DNA of 64,000 nt from Xanthomonas bonasiae. Lineage in GTDB: Bacteria > Pseudomonadota > Gammaproteobacteria > Xanthomonadales > Xanthomonadaceae. How positions within the stretch are numbered: the stretch's first letter is position 1; the number at the start of each line of letters is the position of its first letter. The notes beneath the pieces are model-generated. The model had not been told where the DNA came from. It saw nothing but the letters and a program-made list of their open reading frames with translations, and did no database searches. Positions 57,519-64,000 of the stretch are shown here, one piece after another. Location: contig NZ_JAFIWB010000003.1 in NCBI RefSeq assembly GCF_017163705.1, positions 62,001 through 126,000 of the forward strand, given 5' to 3'. The position numbers were made by a program, and so were the translations under genes.

Positions 57519-60365
57519 TCACTGGCCAGCAAGCACCAGTCGCGGCAGCGTCGCCGGGGTCTCGGCCTGGCGCGCGCGCAGCCAGGCCGCCAGCTCGCGC
57601 GGCGGCAGCGGCCGCGAGTGCAGATAGCCCTGGATCTCGTCGCAGCCCTGCTCGCGCAGCAGCGCCTCCTCCTGCGGCGTCTCCACGCCCTCGGCCACCA
57701 CCTGCATGCCCAGCGCATGGCCGAGTTGCACGATCGCCTGGGTGACCTTGGCGGTGCCGCTGTCGATGAGCATGTCCTGCACGAAGCTGCGGTCGATCTT
57801 CAGCCGCTGCACCGGGAAGCGGTTGAGGTAATGCAGGTTGGAGAAGCCGGTGCCGAAGTCGTCCACCGCCAGCAGCACGCCTTCCTGCTCGAACAGTTCG
57901 AAGCAGCGGCGCAGCGATTCGGTGTCGCGGATCAGCGCCGATTCGGTCAGTTCCAGCTCCAGCCGCTTGGGCGACCAGCCGTTGCGCTGGCACAGCTCGA
58001 TCACCCGCTCGGCGAAGCCGCGGTCGCGCAGCTGCATCGCCGAGACGTTGACCGACACGCGGTCGAAGCTCAGCCCCGCCGCATCCCAGGCCGCGGCCTG
58101 GCGGCAGGCCTCGTTGATCACCCAGTCGCCCAGGCGCACGATCTCGCCGCATTCCTCGGCGATGGGAATGAACTCGGCCGGGTTGCAATGGCCGTGACCG
58201 GGGCGGTGCCAGCGCAACAGCGCCTCGACCGCCGGCGCGCGTTCGCCGGCCGCATGCACCAGCGGCTGGTACACCAGCGAGAACTCCTCGCGGTCCAGCG
58301 CGCCGTGCAGCGCATGTTCGATCTCCAGGCGCCGCTGCGCACGCAGCAACACGTCCTGGCTGTAGTAGTGGCAGGTGTTGCGGCCCGATTCCTTGGCCGC
58401 GTACATCGCCGCATCGGCGGCGCGCAGCAGGCTGTCGAAGTCCTGGCGCCCCTCCTCCATCAAGGCGATGCCGATGCTGGCGCCGATCTTGATCACGTTC
58501 TCGCCGTTGTGCAGCGGCTCGGCCAGCGCCGCGATCAGCTTGCGCGCCACATGGCCGGCATCGCCCGGCTCGGCCAGGTCGCGCAGCACCACCAGGAATT
58601 CGTCGCCGCTGAAGCGCCCGAACAGGTCGCTGGTGCGCAGCTGCTGGTGCATGCGCGTGGCCGCCAGTTTCAGCAACGCATCGCCGGTGGCATGGCCGAA
58701 GGAATCGTTGATGCTCTTGAACCCGTCCAGGTCGACGAACAGCATCGCCAGGGTGCTGCCGCGCTCCACCGCGTCGTGCATCGCCGCTTCCGCCTGCTCG
58801 CGCAGCAGTTGCCGGTTCGGCAGCCCGGTCAGCAGGTCGTAGTGGGCCAGCAGTTCGATACGCTCGCTGGCCTCGCGTTCGCGGCTGATGTCGCGGAACA
58901 GCACCACGAAGCGCGGCGGCAGGCCGTCGCGGTCGTCCAGTTCGATCAGCACCTGCACCCACACCCGGTGCCCGGAGGGGCGGTGGAAGCACAGGTCCAG
59001 TTGCTCGGGCAGGCCGCCGTGGGCGATCCGCGCCAGCGCCGTTTCGAACGCGTCGCGCGAATCCAGGGTGTACAGGGCCAGCGCCTGGTCCAGGTCGATG
59101 TTTTCCTTGCGCAGGCCGTGGATGCGGTAGCACTCCTCGGTCCATTGCATGCGCCGGGTGCCGACCTCGATCTCGCAGCCGCCGATCTTGCCCAGCGCCG
59201 AGACGCGGTTGAGCAGTTCGGTGCGCCAGCGGATCAGCGCGTCGGTCTGGCGCTGCTCGGTGATGTTCTGCACCTGGCCGAGCACGCGCTGCACGGCGCC
59301 GTCCGCTTCCAGCTGCGGTTGCGCCCATACCCGCAGGTGCAGCGGCGCCTCGCTGCCGCGTACCAGCTCGACCTCGAAATTGGCCTGCTTGCCGTCGCGC
59401 TGCATGCGCCGCCAGGTGGAGATCACCTGCGCCGCCGACTCGCGGCTGAGCAGGCGCAGCCAGCCGCGGCTGCTCGGCACCTGATCCTCGGCCAGGCCGG
59501 TCACGCGCAGGAACTCGCGCGACCACCAGATCCGGTTCTGCAGCGGATCCCACGACCAGCTGCCCATGCTGGTCATGCGCTGCGCCTCGCGCAGCAGGGT
59601 CTGCTGGTCGCGCAGGCGCTGCTCCAGCAGCTTCTGTTCGTGGATGTCGGTATGCGTGCCGACCATGCGCAGCGGGCTGCCGTCGGCGGTGCGGGCGACG
59701 ATGCGGCCGCGGTCCAGGATCCAGCGCCACTGGCCGTCCTGCTGGCGCAGCCTGAATTCGCACACGTAGGTCGCGCTGCGGCCTTCGAAATGGGCGCGGA
59801 TCGCCTCGCGCAGGCGCGCCTGGTCGTCGTTGTGCACCAACGGCAGCAGTGCGTTGAGTCCGTAGTCCGGCGCGTTGCCTTCGTAGCCGAGCATCTGCTT
59901 CCAGCGCTCGGAACGGAAGATCCGGTCGCTGGGGATGTCCCAGTCCCACAGGCCGTGTTCGGCGCTGTCCAGGGCGATTTCCCAGCGCGTGGCGCCGTCG
60001 CTGCCGACCGGCTCGGGCACGCTCAGGGTATAGGCCAACAGCGCGCCGGCATCGTCGCGCACCGCGCGCAGCCACCCGTCCAGGCGCCGCCCGGCGGTGC
60101 CGGGCAGCGCGCAGGCGAGCATGCTCTCGCCGTTGACCAGGCGCTCGCGCACGTCGCGCATCAGCTCGGCATAGGCCTCGACCGTACGCGGCAGCTCCAG
60201 CGCCTGCGCGGCCCGGTTCGCGGCCAGCGGCCGCCCTTCGGCGTCCAACAGGACCACGGCCGAGGTGAGCGGATGCTGCAGCAAGCTTGCGATGACGCCT
60301 TGATCCACGCCGAGGTGCTCCGTTTCTGCCGCGCTGGTGCTGGCGGACGAAGGTGATAACGGCAC
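57519..60365 (-). CDS. PAS-GGDEF-EAL protein (cyclic-di-GMP turnover)
   Basis: A 948-residue cytosolic protein. Three PAS-like sensors are visible at about residues 130-250, 265-390 and 400-510 (for example EHGLWDWDIPSDRIFRSERWKQMLGYEG). GGDEF follows from AHYDLLTGLPNR (about 520), with the active-site loop RFSGDEFLVVL: Ser replaces the first Gly. EAL has AVEALLRWHRP, LELTESAL, AVDDFGTGFSNLHYL and VVAEGVET, all intact, so phosphodiesterase activity is expected; cyclase activity is possible. GTG at 60365 is the start. It is divergent from the histidine kinase gene. Confidence 0.9.
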   Translation of the reverse strand: MPLSPSSASTSAAETEHLGVDQGVIASLLQHPLTSAVVLLDAEGRPLAANRAAQALELPRTVEAYAELMRDVRERLVNGESMLACALPGTAGRRLDGWLRAVRDDAGALLAYTLSVPEPVGSDGATRWEIALDSAEHGLWDWDIPSDRIFRSERWKQMLGYEGNAPDYGLNALLPLVHNDDQARLREAIRAHFEGRSATYVCEFRLRQQDGQWRWILDRGRIVARTADGSPLRMVGTHTDIHEQKLLEQRLRDQQTLLREAQRMTSMGSWSWDPLQNRIWWSREFLRVTGLAEDQVPSSRGWLRLLSRESAAQVISTWRRMQRDGKQANFEVELVRGSEAPLHLRVWAQPQLEADGAVQRVLGQVQNITEQRQTDALIRWRTELLNRVSALGKIGGCEIEVGTRRMQWTEECYRIHGLRKENIDLDQALALYTLDSRDAFETALARIAHGGLPEQLDLCFHRPSGHRVWVQVLIELDDRDGLPPRFVVLFRDISREREASERIELLAHYDLLTGLPNRQLLREQAEAAMHDAVERGSTLAMLFVDLDGFKSINDSFGHATGDALLKLAATRMHQQLRTSDLFGRFSGDEFLVVLRDLAEPGDAGHVARKLIAALAEPLHNGENVIKIGASIGIALMEEGRQDFDSLLRAADAAMYAAKESGRNTCHYYSQDVLLRAQRRLEIEHALHGALDREEFSLVYQPLVHAAGERAPAVEALLRWHRPGHGHCNPAEFIPIAEECGEIVRLGDWVINEACRQAAAWDAAGLSFDRVSVNVSAMQLRDRGFAERVIELCQRNGWSPKRLELELTESALIRDTESLRRCFELFEQEGVLLAVDDFGTGFSNLHYLNRFPVQRLKIDRSFVQDMLIDSGTAKVTQAIVQLGHALGMQVVAEGVETPQEEALLREQGCDEIQGYLHSRPLPPRELAAWLRARQAETPATLPRLVLAGQ

Positions 60366-60480
60366 CCGGCGGCATTAATTGAGCGCCCGGCCGGCCGCGG
60401 CGCCGGTCGCGCTGGGCCGCAATGGCCGCTTGCCGGTAAGATGGCGGCGGACGAATACCGCCGCATCGGGCTGTCGGGGC

Positions 60481-62580
60481 ATGCAACCACAACGCGATCT
60501 CTCCCCGACCTCCCCGTCCTCGGGCATGCGTCTGGCGCAGCGGCTGGACCGGGGAATCTGGCGGACCGCGCTGCTGTACCTGCTGGTCGGCCTGATCTGG
60601 TCGCTGGGCAGCGACCTGCTGCTGGTTCGATTCGTGGACGACACGCAGACCCTGGCCATGCTGCAACTGGTCAACGACGCGGTGTTCCTGCTGTTGACCG
60701 CCATCGCCCTGTACTGCCTGCTGCGCCCGCTGGTGCGCGGGGCGGTGCAGGTGCACGCGCAGCTGGCGCTGTCCGAGGCCGGCTACCGGCAGATGTTCCA
60801 GGCCAATCCCAGCCCGATGCTGGTCTACGATCCGGAAACGCTGCGGGTGGTGGACGTCAATCCGGCGGCGATCGCCTTTTTCGGGTGGCCGCACGACAGC
60901 TTCGTCGGGCTGGAACTGGGCCGGCTGTGGCCGCCCGGCGCCGCCGAGCGCATGAGCGACGTGATCCAGGCGATCCGCGACGCCCCCTCCAAGGTCTGCG
61001 TGGTGGCCGAGCCGCTGTGCCTGCGCGACGGCAGCCAGCGCATGGTCGAGGCGCGCAGCACCGGCCTGGACTACCGCGGCCGCGGCGCGCGGCTGGTGGT
61101 GATCAGCGACCGCAGCGCCGAGCACGAGGCGCAGCAGCGCCGCGACCAGGCGCTGCTGCGGCTGGAGGAGGCGCAGGCGATCGCCCGCCTCGGTTCCTGG
61201 CAACTGGACCCGGCCAGCGGCCTGGGCCGCTACTCCGACCAGGTCTACCGGATGCTCGGCCGGCGCGCGCCGGAGTCGCCGCGCCAGCATCGCCTGGAGG
61301 AATTGCTGATCCCCGCCGACCTGGCGTCGCAGGCGCGCATCCAGCGCATGCTCGAGGACCTGTGCGGCACCGCGCCGGTGCAACTGGACATGCTGCTGCC
61401 GGTGCTGGCCGCCGACGGCCAGGCGCGCATGCTGCACCTGCGCGCCGAATCGGCCAACGACGACGATGGCGCGGCCTGCGTGCGCGGCACGCTGCAGGAC
61501 GTGACCGAGCACGAACGCTCGCGGCGCCTGCTGCACGAACGCGAGGAACAGTTCCGCGAACTGGTGCGGGTGCTGCCCGACGGAGTGGCGATCCTGCACC
61601 AGGAACACGTGCTGTACGCCAATGCCGCCTGCGCCGGGCAGTTCGGCTACGAGGGCGAGAACCTGCTCGGCGAACCGTTGCAGGGCCTGGTCTACCCCAG
61701 CGATCTGCAGCAGGTGCGCGAGCAGATGCGCGATGCCGGCGACAAGGGCGAGCGCGGCGCCGCCGCGCGCATGCGCCGCCGCGACGGTTCGCTGTTCCAC
61801 GCCGGGCTGTCGTTCGGCAAGGTGCGCTACAGCGGCCGCGACTGCAAGCTGCTCATTGTGCGCGACCTCAGCGAGCCCGAGCGCATGCGCGACGCGCTGG
61901 CGCTGAGCAACCGCGAGCTGCAGGCGATGGCGCGGCGGCTGTTCTCGCTGCAGGAGGACGAGCGCCGCGCGATCTCGCGCGACCTGCACGACGACATCGG
62001 CCAGGCGATCACCGCGATGAAGCTGTCCGCGCACGCGGCGCTGGACGAAACCGATGCCGAGCGCCGCCGCGAAGACCTCGACGAGATCGTGCAGCTGGCC
62101 GACAGCAGCATCACCAAGCTGCGCAACCTGTCCACCCTGCTGCGCCCGCCGCAACTGGACGCGCTCGGGCTGGAAGCGGCGCTGCGCTGGCAGGCCGGCA
62201 TGCTGTTCCGCGCCTCGCCGGTACGCCTGCAGCTGGAGATCGCCACCCTGCCCGCGCGGCCCAGCGGCGAGGTCGAGCAGGCCTGCTTCCGCATCGCCCA
62301 GGAAAGCCTGACCAACGTGCTGCGCCATGCCTGCGCCGGCGAAGTACGCATGGCGCTGAGCGACGAGCAGCACCGGCAGCTGCGCCTGGAGGTGGTCGAC
62401 GACGGCGACGGCTTCGATCCGGCCGGACCGCGCGGACTGGGCCTGATCGTGATGCGCGAGCGCGCGCAGAGCGCAGGCGGTACCCTGCAGATCGACACCG
62501 CGCCCGGTGCCGGCACGCGGGTGACGCTGTGCCTGCCCTACACGACGGCGGCGACGCCGACGCACCCACCTGGACCCTGA
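60481..62580 (+). CDS. PAS sensor histidine kinase (HisKA_3 type)
   Basis: A 699-residue membrane kinase. Two helices at about residues 30-50 and 62-82 are followed by three PAS-like domains (about 98-220, 230-355 and 360-480). The phosphoacceptor region reads ERRAISRDLHDDIGQAITAMKL, the NarL/LuxR-partner family. The ATPase region includes VEQACFRIAQESLTNVLRHA and GDGFDPAGPRGLGLIVMRERA. ATG at 60481. No LuxR-type regulator follows; instead the next gene, five bases away, encodes a GGDEF-EAL-REC protein. Confidence 0.92.
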   Translation: MQPQRDLSPTSPSSGMRLAQRLDRGIWRTALLYLLVGLIWSLGSDLLLVRFVDDTQTLAMLQLVNDAVFLLLTAIALYCLLRPLVRGAVQVHAQLALSEAGYRQMFQANPSPMLVYDPETLRVVDVNPAAIAFFGWPHDSFVGLELGRLWPPGAAERMSDVIQAIRDAPSKVCVVAEPLCLRDGSQRMVEARSTGLDYRGRGARLVVISDRSAEHEAQQRRDQALLRLEEAQAIARLGSWQLDPASGLGRYSDQVYRMLGRRAPESPRQHRLEELLIPADLASQARIQRMLEDLCGTAPVQLDMLLPVLAADGQARMLHLRAESANDDDGAACVRGTLQDVTEHERSRRLLHEREEQFRELVRVLPDGVAILHQEHVLYANAACAGQFGYEGENLLGEPLQGLVYPSDLQQVREQMRDAGDKGERGAAARMRRRDGSLFHAGLSFGKVRYSGRDCKLLIVRDLSEPERMRDALALSNRELQAMARRLFSLQEDERRAISRDLHDDIGQAITAMKLSAHAALDETDAERRREDLDEIVQLADSSITKLRNLSTLLRPPQLDALGLEAALRWQAGMLFRASPVRLQLEIATLPARPSGEVEQACFRIAQESLTNVLRHACAGEVRMALSDEQHRQLRLEVVDDGDGFDPAGPRGLGLIVMRERAQSAGGTLQIDTAPGAGTRVTLCLPYTTAATPTHPPGP

Positions 62581-62585
62581 AGACG

Positions 62586-64000
62586 ATGTGGAATCCCGCT
62601 GCCCCCGTGCCGCCAGACGACGAACTTCCGTCGCGCCTGGGCGCAGGCCACCCGGCGCTGACCGGCATGATCGCCGAGGCGCTGGCCGGCGGGCCGGGGG
62701 TGATGCTGCTGCACATCGACATCGACCACTTCGCCTCGATCAACGAGAACATGAGCGCGGAAGTCGGCGACCACGCGCTGGCGCTGCTGGCGCATCGGCT
62801 GCAGGCGCACCTGCGCGGGCGCGGCCTGCTGTGGCGCCACGGCAGCGACGAACTGGTCATGGCGGTGCCGCGCACCGCCGACGTGCCGCCGCCGGAGGCC
62901 TTCGCCGAAGAGGTGCGGCAGCAGATCGAACTGCCGCTGTCGGTACTGCCGTACACCTTGTTCATGACCGGCAAGATCGGCGTGAGCCTGTGCCCGGAAC
63001 ACTCCACGCGGCTGTCCACGCTGCTCGACTACGCCGAGGACGCGGTCTACCAGGCCGCGCGCGAAGGCGGCAACATGGTGCGCCTGTACGCGGCCGACGG
63101 CCCGCCCAGCGCGCACAGCGAGAGCATCATCTCGCGGCAGATCGTCGATGCGATCCCCAACGGCGAGCTGCGCCTGCGCTACCAGCCGATGGTCAGCGCC
63201 CGCGACGGCCGCGTGGTCGGCATGGAATCGCTGCTGCGCTGGCAATCGCCGACGCTGGGCATCCTGGTGCCGGAACGGTTCATGCGCACCGCCGAGCGGC
63301 TGGGCGTGATCGTGCAGATCGGTACCTGGGTGATGGAGGGCGCGCTGCGCCAGGCGCGGCTGTGGCGCGACCAGGGCTTCGACGACTTCACCATCGCGGT
63401 CAACGTCTCCACCCTGCAGCTGCTGCGCCCGACCTTCTTCAACGAAGTGATGTCGGCGCTGCAGGCGGCCGGCGTGCCGCCGCAGATGATGGTGCTGGAG
63501 ATCAACGAAAGCGCGCTGACCAACAACGTCAACTTCGTCCACGAGACCCTGGCCAACCTGTGCCGCGAAGGCATCAGCCTGAGCCTGGACAACTTCGGCA
63601 CCGGCGATTCCAGCCTCAGTGCGCTGGTGCGTTATCCGGTGGACAAGCTGAAGATCGACCGCAGCTTCATCAAGAGCGCGCCGGCCGGCAACCGCGAGGC
63701 GGCGATCGCCCGCGCCATCATCGCCATGGGCCACCAGCTGGGCATGGTGGTGATCGCCAACGGCGTCGAATCGCAGGCGCAGCTGGGCTTCCTGCGCCGC
63801 AACGACTGCGACATCTTCCAGGGCTACCTGTTCGGCGAGCCGATGTCGGCCGAAGCCGCGGGCATGGCGTTGCGCCGGCGTTACCTGCGCCCGGAATCGT
63901 TCACCGAGACCCGCCCGGACCGCACGCTGCTGCTGCTCGATGACGAGGAGAACGTGCTGCGCTCGCTGGTGCGCCTGTTCCGCCGCGACGGCTACCGGAT
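62586..64000 (+). CDS. degenerate GGDEF-EAL protein with C-terminal REC domain (cut by window edge)
   Basis: An open frame from ATG at 62586 leaves the window; 471 residues are seen. The GGDEF domain (LLHIDIDHFASINENM) has GSDEL in place of GGDEF. The EAL domain has ESLLRW for EALLRW, DNFGTGDSSL for DDFGTGYSSL, and IANGVES for VAEGVET, losing the acidic residue used in catalysis. The C terminus begins a receiver domain (TLLLLDDEENVLRSLVRLF). It is probably the response-regulator partner of the histidine kinase five bases upstream. The layout resembles RavS/RavR of X. campestris, though that RavR is described as active. Confidence 0.85.
   Translation, partial: MWNPAAPVPPDDELPSRLGAGHPALTGMIAEALAGGPGVMLLHIDIDHFASINENMSAEVGDHALALLAHRLQAHLRGRGLLWRHGSDELVMAVPRTADVPPPEAFAEEVRQQIELPLSVLPYTLFMTGKIGVSLCPEHSTRLSTLLDYAEDAVYQAAREGGNMVRLYAADGPPSAHSESIISRQIVDAIPNGELRLRYQPMVSARDGRVVGMESLLRWQSPTLGILVPERFMRTAERLGVIVQIGTWVMEGALRQARLWRDQGFDDFTIAVNVSTLQLLRPTFFNEVMSALQAAGVPPQMMVLEINESALTNNVNFVHETLANLCREGISLSLDNFGTGDSSLSALVRYPVDKLKIDRSFIKSAPAGNREAAIARAIIAMGHQLGMVVIANGVESQAQLGFLRRNDCDIFQGYLFGEPMSAEAAGMALRRRYLRPESFTETRPDRTLLLLDDEENVLRSLVRLFRRDGYR

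Noticed and set aside
57385-62565. A 1726-codon open frame antisense to the GGDEF-EAL and kinase genes
   Set aside because: Long stop-free antisense frames are expected at this GC content; its translation is Arg/Gln/Ala/His-rich without domains, while the genes on the other frames have complete domain structures.

Overview
The window is about 64 kb of very GC-rich, densely packed chromosomal DNA with no rRNA, tRNA, CRISPR array, integrase or insertion sequence that I could see. The housekeeping block (rarA, lolA, ftsK, trxB, aat, infA, clpA, clpS, mnmA, hflD), the WxcM/FdtA-type sugar genes and several proteins built from GGDEF, EAL and PAS domains suggest a gammaproteobacterium of the Xanthomonadaceae, most likely Xanthomonas or a close relative. 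This is a judgement from gene content and order, not from a database search.

Region 1 (about 1-18.4 kb) is a surface-glycan or glycoconjugate locus. A long minus-strand run makes a 3-amino-3,6-dideoxyhexose (FdtA-like isomerase, acetyltransferase, DegT/StrS aminotransferase) and carries a Wzx-type flippase, a polymerase-like membrane protein, a Wzz-type chain-length protein and three glycosyltransferases. Mixed in are two radical SAM proteins, two SAM methyltransferases, an amidohydrolase, a nucleotidyltransferase-fold protein, a FemAB/GNAT-like protein and a beta-propeller protein, which are not standard O-antigen genes.

Region 2 (18.7-24.8 kb) holds a b-type cytochrome, a Cyc2-like outer-membrane porin-cytochrome (CxxCH heme site joined to a beta-barrel), a small soluble cytochrome c, a TorF-like porin, and an ECF sigma factor with its zinc-finger anti-sigma factor and a subtilisin-like lipoprotein protease. 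It runs directly into the cytochrome c maturation genes ccmCDEFGHI (24.8-30 kb). One bipartite promoter-like motif, CAACC-WWW-N12-SGCAC-N-Y-A, lies upstream of six starts in regions 1 and 2, including the sigma gene itself. I propose that the sigma factor controls both the glycan locus and the electron-transfer module.

Region 3 (30.2-33.4 kb) contains a CheY-like regulator and a DUF3649/PepSY/DUF3325 iron-reductase operon behind a Fur-box-like site. Region 4 (33.4-51.7 kb) is core genome: a fluoride-riboswitch-controlled crcB with a tiny coupled leader ORF, rarA, a His-rich CDF metal exporter, lolA, a DUF3857/transglutaminase protein, ftsK, trxB, aat, infA, clpA, clpS, a Nudix hydrolase, mnmA and hflD. 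Region 5 (51.8-64 kb) has a chemoreceptor-like protein, an ABC importer (ATPase plus double permease), a PAS-GGDEF-EAL protein, a PAS histidine kinase, and an edge-truncated degenerate GGDEF-EAL-REC protein.
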